Shown here piece after piece: positions 24,108 to 32,326 of a stretch of DNA of 64,000 bases; the stretch's first letter is position 1; each line of letters begins with the position of its first letter. The DNA is from Campylobacter hyointestinalis subsp. lawsonii (GTDB lineage Bacteria; Campylobacterota; Campylobacteria; Campylobacterales; Campylobacteraceae). The notes beneath the pieces are model-generated. The model searched no databases and was not told the DNA's origin. It was given only the letters and a program-made list of their open reading frames with translations. The stretch spans positions 1,054,001 to 1,118,000 of the forward strand of contig NZ_CP053828.1 of NCBI RefSeq assembly GCF_013372165.1, in the 5' to 3' direction. Position numbers and translations under genes: made by a program.

Positions 24108-25280
24108 TACAAATTTATAGTAAAACGCACCTATCAAAAACACAGATCCCATACTAAAAGTTATAGCCATAAGACTTATGCCTAGCTCATACGCAAAACC
24201 GATAGTGAGCGAAACAAAAGCCGAGATAATAAAATACACCATATCTTTATACGCTATAACTCTACCATAAAATTTCTTGTCGCAGCTATTTTGAAGCATA
24301 GTAAATGTAAATGACCAAAGACTAGAAGTACAAAATCCAGCTGCGATAAGCCCGATAAGCCCAAGATAGTAATTAAACTGCAAAATAGCCCAAAGCCCGA
24401 TACCTAAAAACTCACCGATAAATAGCCAAAACAGAGTTTTTGTATTTATAAATTTACTAAGAATTATAGGACCTACTACAAGAGATAAGGCTCTAGTCAT
24501 ATTCATAAATCCTATTACAAGCGATGCACTTAAGATCTCCTTATATGGATACTTTGCCATAAGAGCGATAAGATTATCATAAGCAGTAATCCCTACAAAA
24601 GAGTGAAGTAAGATAAGATGCACTATAAGTGGGTTGTTTTTTATGTATTTTAAACCATCTTTCATCATTAAAAAAGCCTTTTGAGTTTTGGTTTTTACGA
24701 TATTTGGAATATTTAGCTTAGTTAGAAGAAACATACCAAATATATAAAGAGCAAAATCAAACAAAAATGCCTCTTTAACACCAAAATAGTGTATAAAAAC
24801 TCCGGCTATACCCATTCCAGCAGTATATGAAGCCGCCCAGATGATAGAGTGAATCTCATTTGCTAGTTTGAGATTTTTCTTGCTTAGCAAATTTGGAAGT
24901 AAGCTCATTTCTGTTTGAAAATACGTAACTCCTACTCCCATTCGTATAAATATCAAAACAAATAAAAACCATAAAAGACTAAGATCATCTATAAAAACAA
25001 GCATTAAAACGCTCACAGTTTCTATAAGCATCAAAAATATCATCATAGGTTTTGGATTAAATTTATCTATAATGATCCCATTTATCGGAGCTAAAAATAC
25101 ATTTGGTATAAAAGCCATCGCAGCTGCTAAAGTAATAGCCCAAACAGGAGCTTTTAGATCTATAAGAAGAGTAAAAATTCCAGTATGCGAAAACCACATA
25201 CCAAAATAGCATATCATCTGTATAGAAGCCAAAATTCTAAGATTTCTATTGTATTTTAGAAGTGCTAAATACTTTATCAT
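24087..25280 (-). CDS. Major facilitator superfamily transporter
   Basis: The protein (397 aa) has about 12 hydrophobic segments. The loop PINGIIIDKFNPKPMMIFLM between the second and third helices is the family's loop 2-3 motif, and the later FVGPI/GAFY segments fit MFS export proteins of the MFS_3/enterobactin exporter-like type. The substrate cannot be told. It follows the NlpE-like gene by 3 bases, so the two may be one transcript. Confidence 0.8.
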   Translation of the reverse strand: MIKYLALLKYNRNLRILASIQMICYFGMWFSHTGIFTLLIDLKAPVWAITLAAAMAFIPNVFLAPINGIIIDKFNPKPMMIFLMLIETVSVLMLVFIDDLSLLWFLFVLIFIRMGVGVTYFQTEMSLLPNLLSKKNLKLANEIHSIIWAASYTAGMGIAGVFIHYFGVKEAFLFDFALYIFGMFLLTKLNIPNIVKTKTQKAFLMMKDGLKYIKNNPLIVHLILLHSFVGITAYDNLIALMAKYPYKEILSASLVIGFMNMTRALSLVVGPIILSKFINTKTLFWLFIGEFLGIGLWAILQFNYYLGLIGLIAAGFCTSSLWSFTFTMLQNSCDKKFYGRVIAYKDMVYFIISAFVSLTIGFAYELGISLMAITFSMGSVFLIGAFYYKFVYEKYKL

Positions 25281-25283
25281 ATA

Positions 25284-25646
25284 TTATTTGCTAAGTTTGT
25301 AGTTATAATTATCCCTAAATTCACCTTCAACCAAATTTCCTTCAAAATCTAACCTATTTAAATTTTCCCCATCCTTTTTAAAACGCAATGTCTCATCATC
25401 GCTAGGAATGACTATAATATCGCCCTCTACGCTATACACACCATTTTTAGTAAAAGTCTCATTTGTATCTTTTACATAAGTTTCACTTAAAACAAAGCTT
25501 CCATTATCATCTAAAACTAAAACAGATACTATCTCATCACAATCAGCACAAGGCAAAGATGTCTTAAATGTCTTTGTTTTATTTTGTGGTGATGAACAAC
25601 CTATAAGCAATGTAAATGCAACTAATGACAACAATGTATTTTTCAT
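25284..25646 (-). CDS. NlpE-like outer-membrane lipoprotein
   Basis: The protein (120 aa) has a lipoprotein signal ending LLIGC (Cys17). It then shows the NlpE N-terminal domain: FKTSLPCADCDEIVSVLVL with the CxxC pair, SETYVKDTNETFTKNGVYSVEGDII, and a short C-terminal half. NlpE proteins sense surface contact, lipoprotein traffic or copper stress; which applies here is not evident. A promoter (-10 TATAAT, 25676-25681) and AAGGAG precede it. Confidence 0.78.
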   Translation of the reverse strand: MKNTLLSLVAFTLLIGCSSPQNKTKTFKTSLPCADCDEIVSVLVLDDNGSFVLSETYVKDTNETFTKNGVYSVEGDIIVIPSDDETLRFKKDGENLNRLDFEGNLVEGEFRDNYNYKLSK

Positions 25647-25675
25647 ACAATTCTCCTTAAAAAATTTAAAGAGTA

Positions 25676-25681
25676 ATTATA
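25676..25681 (-). promoter_or_regulatory. Putative -10 box of nlpE-like gene
   Basis: The minus strand reads GATATAATTAC 30 bases before the ATG. A separate weaker GATAAAATC on the plus strand at 25733-25741 could serve mqnC. Confidence 0.5.
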
Positions 25682-25757
25682 TCTAAATTTAAGGTAATTA
25701 AGCCGTTATTTTGTAAATTAGTGATAAAATCTCGCCAAAAAAACAGAAGGATTATTT

Positions 25758-26804
25758 TTGAATAGACTTAGCGTAGATGATGCTTTAAATTTACTTCATA
25801 ATACAGACTTAAACGAGCTTGGAAGACTTGCCTTTGCCAAAAAACAAGAGCTTCACCCACAAAAGATCACGACTTTTATAGTAGATAGAAATATAAACTA
25901 CACAAATGCATGTTTTATAGATTGTAAATTTTGTGCGTTTTATCGCCATGTAAATGATGATGATGCCTATGTGCTTACCTACGACCAGATAGATAAAAAA
26001 ATAGAAGAGCTAATCGCTATAGGCGGAACGCAAATTCTATTTCAAGGCGGAGTTCATCCAAAACTTAAGATAGAATGGTACGAAGACCTTGTAGAACATA
26101 TAGCAAAAAAGTATCCTATGATAGATATCCATGGATTTTCTGCTGTAGAGATAGACTATATAGCAAAAATTTCTAAGATATCCACGCTTGAGGTATTAAA
26201 ACGTCTAAAAGCTAAAGGGCTTTATAGTATCCCAGGAGCTGGTGCTGAGGTGCTAAGTGATAGAGTAAGAGATATAGTCGCACCTAAAAAATGCAGTAGC
26301 CAAAAATGGCTTGATATCCATAAAGAAGCTCACTCTATAGGTATGAAAACTACGGCTACGATGATGTTTGGGACGGTTGAAACTGACACTGAGATAATAG
26401 AACACTTGGATAAAATCAGACGTCTTCAAGATGAAACAGGTGGCTTTAGAGCTTTTATACTTTGGAGTTTTCAGTCACAAAACACTAAATTAAAAGAAGA
26501 GTATCCAAATATCAAAAAACAATCGCCAAATAGATACTTAAGACTGCTTGCAGTTTCAAGACTATTTTTAGATAATTTTAAAAATATACAAAGTAGCTGG
26601 GTGACTCAAGGCAGTTATGTTGGGGCGCTTGCATTAAAATTTGGAGCAAATGATCTAGGTAGCACTATGATGGAAGAAAACGTCGTCAAAGCAGCCGGAG
26701 CAAGCTTTAGAATGAGCCAAAATGAGATGATAGAAATCATCAAAGATATAGGCGAAATTCCTGCTAAACGTAACACAAACTATGATATTTTGGAGATGTT
26801 TTAG
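25758..26804 (+). CDS. mqnC: Cyclic dehypoxanthinyl futalosine synthase MqnC
   Basis: A radical-SAM enzyme (348 aa) of the futalosine pathway to menaquinone. The cluster-binding CFIDCKFCAF (CxxxCxxC) sits near residue 50, followed by GGTQILFQGGVHP, FSAVEI, SIPGAGAEVLSDRVRDIV and the C-terminal MMEENVVKAAGAS. The start is TTG preceded by AAGGA. MK-6 type quinone is the only respiratory quinone pool in Campylobacter, and TorCA and HaoCA in this window would depend on it. Confidence 0.93.
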   Translation: MNRLSVDDALNLLHNTDLNELGRLAFAKKQELHPQKITTFIVDRNINYTNACFIDCKFCAFYRHVNDDDAYVLTYDQIDKKIEELIAIGGTQILFQGGVHPKLKIEWYEDLVEHIAKKYPMIDIHGFSAVEIDYIAKISKISTLEVLKRLKAKGLYSIPGAGAEVLSDRVRDIVAPKKCSSQKWLDIHKEAHSIGMKTTATMMFGTVETDTEIIEHLDKIRRLQDETGGFRAFILWSFQSQNTKLKEEYPNIKKQSPNRYLRLLAVSRLFLDNFKNIQSSWVTQGSYVGALALKFGANDLGSTMMEENVVKAAGASFRMSQNEMIEIIKDIGEIPAKRNTNYDILEMF

Positions 26805-26941
26805 CCCTGATTATGGCCTATTTTATAAATTTAAGTTTATGATATTTTGATTATTTTTGGTTGTCTTACAAAATTTAAATTTATAACATTTTGCTTGGCT
26901 ATTTACTTTGTATTTATTATATTTTAAAATTACAAAAACTA

Positions 26942-27351
26942 AATAGCTCAGCCATAATGCTTTATTTTTATTTATTTTTTATCTTTATTTTGTTCTATTT
27001 TTATGCTCGTTTTTGATCTTTATAGCTTCAAATATAAATTTAATATATCCGCCTTTATACCAGCTTTTGTGTGCTTTTATAAAAGCATTTCCTAACTTAG
27101 ATGATTTTTGATGTTTTGGGCTTTTTGGCTAGTTATTTCTAAATTTTTGATCTCTAGGTCTTTTTTGAGTAAGCTCTCGTTTGTTGATTTTAGATTAGCT
27201 TCTTGCAAACTCAATTTATCACTAAATTCTTTTATAGCCTTATCTTTTTTATTTATCTCTTCTTTGAGTGAGCTTATCTGCTCTTGTTGGGTTGGTTGTG
27301 GTGGCGTGACGGGTTGAGCGGGTTGCGATACCTTTGGTTGTGGCGTGGCTA
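26942..27351 (-). repeat. Copy 2 of the inverted repeat (shared gene tail)
   Basis: The reverse complement of this stretch matches 4260-4693, including 42 bases beyond the ancestral stop codon. Two small deletions mark this copy: 24-27 bases in the Pro/Gln linker and 7 bases between short direct repeats (AAGCT) near 27093-27098. The latter shifts the frame and gives an early TAG. Confidence 0.9.
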
Positions 27352-28135
27352 TTAAAACTGGTTGTTTGCTTCTTTGGATTAAATCTTCAAACTGCATTTT
27401 TCTAGGGTTAAATGGCTTTATAGCGTGATTTTGGATTCTTCCTTCTAGCTCATCTAAATAGTAATTTATATCTTTTTTATTATCTATCCCATCAAAATCA
27501 GCAAAGTGATACTCCCACCATTTTAACCCCAAAAGTCTCTTGATCGTAGCCTCATCAAAGCGGTATTTGAGTATTCTAGCTGGACTTCCACCGACTATAG
27601 CATATGGCGGGACATCTTTTGTAACAATGGCATTTTGAGCTACGACGCAGCCTGTGTGAAGTGTAATCCCTGGCTTTAATAGAGCATTTTTCATACATAG
27701 ACATCATTTTCAAAAATAGTTGGCCCTGGCGTCGGGACTAGCACGCCATGCGGAGTATGCGTATAGGGCTTTTTGATACGCTCTATACTAGCATCTTTAA
27801 AAATGTAAAAATTTGGATCATAGATAAAAGATGAAGTTGAGATAGTATCTAAAGGGTACTTTCCTGCTATGAAATTTAACCCAACAGCAATAGAGCAATA
27901 CATTCCCATTTTGATATCTAGTCTAGGAATAATCGCATTTGAATAGCTAAAACTCCCCCATTTGACAAGCGTTATTACCATTATTTATAGTAGAGTATTC
28001 TTCCATAAAACCACTATCTGGGACATTTATCATTTCATCATCTTTGTAGCGACAAATCTTGCCATTTGAATAAGCCATTAATACGCTAAACTCTTCTAAA
28101 TACTCTCTAACAAATTTATTAACCTTTATTTGCAT
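26985..28135 (-). pseudogene. Broken hexapeptide (CatB/Vat-type) acetyltransferase with the shared coiled-coil tail
   Basis: Three consecutive frames together make one protein. Frame 1 starts MQIKVNKFVREYLEEF with GGGAG before the ATG and ends MGEF at about 27945. Frame 2 runs from WGSFSYSNAIIPRLDIKMGMYCSIAV to TIFENDVYV. Frame 3 runs from KNALLKPGITLHTGCVVAQ through DVPPYAIVGGSPARILKYRF, the hallmark of the family's last coil, to the Pro/Gln linker and coiled coil. Breaks lie near 27945 (one extra base) and 27690 (one base lost), and a 7-base deletion ends the tail at 27092. The intact enzyme would probably have O-acetylated a surface sugar; this copy should be inactive. Confidence 0.8.
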
Positions 28136-28207
28136 AATCTCTCCCGCGAAACTTTGGCGGTAGATTATCAAAAAAAATGAAATGAGAAAAATATACTAGT
28201 TTATTTA

Positions 28208-28401
28208 TTTAAGATTAGTTTCAATAATCTTAAATCAAATTTGGTAAATTTGATGATTTCCTTTAAACTACGCGAAATAGAAAATAGATCGCTTTGCATT
28301 GGCGTGGGATTTAGCATAATATCTTGTATAGTCTTGCAAAAATTTAAAAATGATTAAAAATAAAATTTAAAGCCCACTTAATTAGACTTTAAATTTTATT
28401 T
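28208..28401. other. Gap with two perfect inverted repeats
   Basis: The 28172-28476 gap holds no gene. TTTAAGATTA pairs with TAATCTTAAA (28208-28234), and a 15-bp perfect arm at 28358-28372 (centred on TAAAATTTAAAG) pairs with 28387-28401. Both are AT-rich and could be terminators or scars of a lost insertion. They lie between the broken acetyltransferase and the torA terminator. Confidence 0.4.
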
Positions 28402-28440
28402 AATGTTTTATAAAACTAAGTTTGTGAGACATTAAATATC

Positions 28441-28472
28441 AAATTTCCCATAGAATTAACTATGGGAAATTT
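28441..28472 (-). terminator. Hairpin after torA
   Basis: AAATTTCCCATAG and CTATGGGAAATTT form a perfect 13-bp stem with a 6-base loop, starting 5 bases after the torA stop. Confidence 0.7.
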
Positions 28473-28476
28473 TATG

Positions 28477-30993
28477 TTATTTAGCACCTTTTGGTGATGA
28501 AAATGCACTCAAGTTTGGAGCTTTATCCTTAAATTTTTCTATATTTACTAAGGCCGTATTAGAGCAGTTGCCATTGGCTAGTTTGCTTGTAGGGATATCT
28601 ATGGTTAAAACGTTTGCCGAGCCATTTTTGCATAGTCCGCTATCAAAGCCATCATACCACGCACCTTCGCAAAGCTTAAGCACACCAGGTGGCACATCAT
28701 CATTTACTCTAGCACCAGCTAAAATCTCGCCCCTAGCATTAAAAACACGAACTAAATCGCCATCTTTGATGCCCAAATTTTTAGCATCTTTTAAATTTAT
28801 TGTGATAGCTTCTCTGTCATTTACGCTGTTTTCGCTTCTAATGTGCGTATTGTTTTGTTGTGAGTGAAGGCGATTGTCTGGATGCGGAGTTAGTAGATGA
28901 AAATTTGCTTGTTTATTTTTCATACCTAGCCACTCAGCAGGTTCAAACCATTTTGGATGAGCAGCGCAATCATCATAGCCCATCTTTTCTATCGTTTCAG
29001 AGTAAATTTCAATCAAACCAGATGGCGTTCCTAAAGCGTTTAAAATAGGGTCTTCTCTAAAATCTGCGTATCTGACATAATTTTCGCTATCTATATTTGA
29101 TAAAAACTCAGTTGGCTCATTTTTATTCCACCATTCCTCAAAGCTTGGCATTTGCATACCTAAGGCGATGTTTGAATTTACTTGATTTTTAGCTACATCA
29201 TAAAACTCTTTTAGCCAGTCCATCTCTGTTTTGCCGTTTTCTGTGAAAGCTTCGGCTAATCCATCTGCGTATGCTTTACAAAGATCAGTAAAAATTTCAT
29301 AATCATCTTTTGCAAGGTATTGTTTTTCCACTACTTGCTTCATAGGGATTATATGCATATTTGAGTAATCTCCACTCATAGTGACATCGTTTCTTTCATA
29401 CTCAGTTGTCACAGGAAAGACTATATCTGCCATTTTTGCCGTTGGTGTCCAGTAAATCTCATTTACGACTATGGTGCGTGGTTTTCGCCAAGCTTTGATA
29501 TTTTTATTTGTATCTTGCTGATGAGTTAGCGGTGCTCCACCAGCCCAGTAAATAAAGTCGATATCAGGATATGTTATCTTAGTCCCATTATGGTCTAAAA
29601 CCTTGCCTGGATTTAATATAGCATCAGCTATCCTAGCTACTGGAAATGCCGTATCTGTCGTTTTGGCTAGCCAAGCTGGAGTGCCATCATCTTCTTTTAT
29701 AGCGTTTGCAAGTCCTAGGAATTTATCATCTTTTATCACGCCTATGCTAGCTGCATTTATACCGCCTAAAATACCTCCTACGCAAGTTGGTGCCCCACCA
29801 TTGCTGTAGTGATAGCTAAGCCCAAATCCACCACCTGCAAGTCCGATCTGTCCTATCATACTAGCTAGAGTTACTAAAGCCCAATGAGGCTGCTCGCCGT
29901 GATGAGCCCTTTGCATTCCCCAGCCACTCATCAGCATTGTGCGATTTTTGTAAAATTTAATCGCTAAATCTTTTATGATTTTTTCATCAATTGCGCAAAT
30001 TTTACTGGCCCATTTTGGTGTTTTTGGTGTTTTATCTTTTTTACCTAGCAAATAAGATAAGAATTTATCAAAGCCAACAGTATATGTTTCAAGGAAGTTT
30101 TTATCATAATTTTGAGTTTCATAAAGATGATACATCATACCAAGCATCATTGCTACGTCTGTGTTTGGAATAGGTCTGATATGCTGTGCTTTGCTTCCAA
30201 AGAATTTAGTTGTTTGAGTTTTGAGTGGGTCTATGATGATAATCTCTTTATTGCTATCTCTTAGTTTTTCAAAGTATTTAAATCCTTGCTCTTCTGTTAC
30301 GCTCCAAGCAAGTCTTAGAGTAGATATCGGATTCATTCCCCATAAAACAACTACTTTTGAATTTTCTAAAACAACTGGCCACGCGGTTTGTTGCTCATAA
30401 ACTTCTATAGTTCCAACTACGTGTGGCATTATGATTTGACTAGCTCCTGTTGAGTAGTCACCCAAACTTCCGGTAAATCCGCCACTTAAATTTAAAAATC
30501 TATGTAGCAAAATGCGTGGATTATGTAGTTTTCCAGGACTAAACCAGCCATAACTTCCACCAAAGATGCTTTCATTTCCTTTTTTAGCCCTTGTTTTTTT
30601 AAGCTCTCTTGCAACTAGTTTTATCGCATCTTCATAAGGAACTTCGACCCACTCATCTTTTCCTCTTAGCTCAGGTTTTGGGCTATCTGGATTTTGTAGA
30701 TAGCTTTTTCTTACCATTGGTGCTTTTATGCGGACATTTTCTACTAGATCTTTCATAGTGTTTTGAAGAGTGTTTGGTATGTTTGAGGCGCGTAAAAGAG
30801 GTTCTGATTTTGCTATTTTTCCATTTTCTACAGTGGCTTTTAAAATTCCCCAGTGAGCTGCTGTAACTACTGTGCCGTTTTTAACCACTTGAGTATTTAA
30901 ATTCTCAGCAAAAATACTACTTGGAATAAGCGGAGCTAAAGAGAGTGTCGCACCTGCTTTTAAGAAATTTCTTCTGCTATTATCTGTTTTCAT
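28477..30993 (-). CDS. torA: Periplasmic TMAO/DMSO reductase, molybdopterin catalytic subunit
   Basis: The protein (838 aa) has a twin-arginine signal (RRNFLKAG, then APLIPSSIFAEN). It belongs to the TorA/BisC branch of molybdopterin oxidoreductases: no N-terminal [4Fe-4S] Cys motif is present, and GDYSTGASQIIMPHVVGT near residue 185 holds the expected Ser ligand of Mo. Further family segments are WGMNPISTLRLAW, MLMSGWGMQRAHHGEQ and the C-terminal HPDNRLHSQQNNTH. It reduces TMAO and related oxides in the periplasm. The start overlaps the end of the monoheme cytochrome gene by 4 bases, giving a torC-like/torA operon as in C. jejuni. Confidence 0.92.
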   Translation of the reverse strand: MKTDNSRRNFLKAGATLSLAPLIPSSIFAENLNTQVVKNGTVVTAAHWGILKATVENGKIAKSEPLLRASNIPNTLQNTMKDLVENVRIKAPMVRKSYLQNPDSPKPELRGKDEWVEVPYEDAIKLVARELKKTRAKKGNESIFGGSYGWFSPGKLHNPRILLHRFLNLSGGFTGSLGDYSTGASQIIMPHVVGTIEVYEQQTAWPVVLENSKVVVLWGMNPISTLRLAWSVTEEQGFKYFEKLRDSNKEIIIIDPLKTQTTKFFGSKAQHIRPIPNTDVAMMLGMMYHLYETQNYDKNFLETYTVGFDKFLSYLLGKKDKTPKTPKWASKICAIDEKIIKDLAIKFYKNRTMLMSGWGMQRAHHGEQPHWALVTLASMIGQIGLAGGGFGLSYHYSNGGAPTCVGGILGGINAASIGVIKDDKFLGLANAIKEDDGTPAWLAKTTDTAFPVARIADAILNPGKVLDHNGTKITYPDIDFIYWAGGAPLTHQQDTNKNIKAWRKPRTIVVNEIYWTPTAKMADIVFPVTTEYERNDVTMSGDYSNMHIIPMKQVVEKQYLAKDDYEIFTDLCKAYADGLAEAFTENGKTEMDWLKEFYDVAKNQVNSNIALGMQMPSFEEWWNKNEPTEFLSNIDSENYVRYADFREDPILNALGTPSGLIEIYSETIEKMGYDDCAAHPKWFEPAEWLGMKNKQANFHLLTPHPDNRLHSQQNNTHIRSENSVNDREAITINLKDAKNLGIKDGDLVRVFNARGEILAGARVNDDVPPGVLKLCEGAWYDGFDSGLCKNGSANVLTIDIPTSKLANGNCSNTALVNIEKFKDKAPNLSAFSSPKGAK

Positions 30994-31568
30994 TTGGTCT
31001 CCTTTATGCTATCTTTTGCATTTTTTTGTAGGTATTGTATGACTAGCCACTCATCTTTTTTATCTATCGGTGTTCTTGAAAGCATAGATTTAAAAAGCGA
31101 TGGCCATTGATTTGCGCTGTACCTATCTATCTTATGTAGGGCATGACAAACAGAGCAGTTTGTAGTATATAGCTCACTAGCCTTTTTCATCATAGGCTCT
31201 AAGTTATTTTCAAATTCACCACTTGTAGTATAAGCATCTACTTTTACTTCATTCCACTGCCCGTTTTTTCCTTCTTTTATGATTTCAAATTTAGGCACTT
31301 TAGTCTTAGCAAAGGCTAGAGATAAAATTCTTTGATTGTCGCTATAATAAACAACATTTGGCACGGCTGGATTTTGGTAGCCTCTTAGACTAAATTTAAT
31401 AAATCCATCCTTTTGTTCTAAAATCTCTACAGAATTAGTAGGAAGAAGTTTTCCTGCTATGATGCTTGAGTTTTTGTCTAGATATACTGGCTTTACAGCG
31501 TTGCTATAGACGACTTCGCCAAAAGCATAACCACAAAAAAGCAAACCCATAAATAAGGCTTTTTTCAT
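30990..31568 (-). CDS. Monoheme c-type cytochrome, electron donor to TorA
   Basis: The protein (192 aa) has a signal peptide ending GYAFG. A single haem motif CSVCH lies at about residue 135, within LYTTNCSVCHALHKIDRYSANQWPSLFKSML. The N-terminal ~110 residues look like an SH3-like periplasmic domain (KDGFIKFSLRGY). It is translationally coupled to torA and lies behind a candidate Crp/Fnr operator. It probably passes electrons from the menaquinol pool to TorA, as proposed for the C. jejuni homologue. Confidence 0.85.
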   Translation of the reverse strand: MKKALFMGLLFCGYAFGEVVYSNAVKPVYLDKNSSIIAGKLLPTNSVEILEQKDGFIKFSLRGYQNPAVPNVVYYSDNQRILSLAFAKTKVPKFEIIKEGKNGQWNEVKVDAYTTSGEFENNLEPMMKKASELYTTNCSVCHALHKIDRYSANQWPSLFKSMLSRTPIDKKDEWLVIQYLQKNAKDSIKETK

Positions 31569-31593
31569 ATTTGCTCCTTTAAAAAATTATAAA

Positions 31594-31599
31594 ATTATA
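31594..31599 (-). promoter_or_regulatory. Putative -10 box of torCA
   Basis: The minus strand reads ATATAAT, about 26 bases before the cytochrome ATG, with AAAGGAG as ribosome binding site. A second TATAAT lies 8 bases closer (31586-31591). The first choice puts the neighbouring palindrome at -41.5. Confidence 0.45.
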
Positions 31600-31618
31600 T
31601 GGTAAAATATTTTTTAGC

Positions 31619-31638
31619 AATGTCATATTGATGACATT
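31619..31638. promoter_or_regulatory. Perfect palindromic operator candidate between torC-like gene and its regulator
   Basis: AATGTCAT-ATTG-ATGACATT is a perfect 8+8 dyad with a 4-base centre, the geometry of Crp/Fnr family sites. Its centre (31628.5) is about 41.5 bases upstream of a start predicted from the -10 box at 31594-31599. A Crp/Fnr-type regulator is divergently encoded 35 bases away. Confidence 0.65.
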
Positions 31639-31672
31639 TTTGATTTAAAAGCTAAAAATTTAAGGTAGTTTT

Positions 31673-32308
31673 ATGAAAAGCAAATCAAGCTCTATAAATA
31701 CAACTAGACTAAACCTTGGTAGGTATGATAACTACTCATTGCTTAGCGATGATGAGCTTAGTAAATTTAAACAAGTTTGCCATCTAAAATCAAATACAAT
31801 CTACTGCGATAAACTTCAAATTTTACTCATAAAATCAGGCTCTGCGAAGCTTAGCTTTTTTGAAAATGGAAAGGAATTTATACTAAATTTTCTAAGTCAA
31901 GGAAATATCGCCTTACTTGATAAAAATATCTCTATGGAGTTTTTAGAAAATAGCGAAGTTTTAGAAATAAGCCTATATAAAGTGCAAAAGCTCTTAAAAA
32001 ATGAGAAGTTTTCTATGTCGCTATTTAACTCTCTTATAAGGCAAATAGTTCTTCAAAGAAATATCATAAAAGATATTGTTTTTAAAAATATAGATAGGAG
32101 ACTTTATAGTTTTTTGATCTCTTTAGCAAACGAACAAAATGAGTTTATAAGGGATAAGCAGGTTATAACCTTACCTTTTTCTATCAAAACTCTATCTGAG
32201 CTACTTGGCTTTGAGAGACAAAGCGTATCTACTGCTTTTAATAAGCTATTAAAAACTGGTTTTTTATCAAAATGCGGTAAAAATAGATATATGATAAATT
32301 TGATTTAG
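31673..32308 (+). CDS. Crp/Fnr family transcriptional regulator
   Basis: The protein (211 aa) has a cupin-like sensor domain (about 25-115, e.g. ILLIKSGSAKLSFFENGKEFILNFLSQGNIALL), a dimer helix and a C-terminal helix-turn-helix (IKTLSELLGFERQSVSTAFNKLLKTGFL). There are a few Cys residues but no Fnr-type four-Cys cluster, so it is unlikely to hold a [4Fe-4S] cluster. It is divergent from torCA and shares with it the palindrome at 31619-31638. It is the best candidate for control of TMAO/DMSO respiration, and the effector is unknown. Confidence 0.85.
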   Translation: MKSKSSSINTTRLNLGRYDNYSLLSDDELSKFKQVCHLKSNTIYCDKLQILLIKSGSAKLSFFENGKEFILNFLSQGNIALLDKNISMEFLENSEVLEISLYKVQKLLKNEKFSMSLFNSLIRQIVLQRNIIKDIVFKNIDRRLYSFLISLANEQNEFIRDKQVITLPFSIKTLSELLGFERQSVSTAFNKLLKTGFLSKCGKNRYMINLI

Positions 32309-32322
32309 CTTTAAGCTAAATC
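32302..32322. terminator. Bidirectional palindromic terminator
   Basis: GATTTAGCTT-T-AAGCTAAATC is a perfect 10-bp dyad overlapping the regulator's stop codon, just before the stop of the convergent autotransporter. Confidence 0.55.
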
Positions 32323-32326
32323 AAGA

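Noticed and set aside
4260-27351. A composite transposon bounded by the inverted repeats
   Set aside because: The repeats are gene tails without a transposase or target-site duplication, and the interval contains core genes.
31673-32308. Regulator as a true oxygen-sensing Fnr
   Set aside because: The N-terminal Cys cluster needed for a [4Fe-4S] centre is missing.
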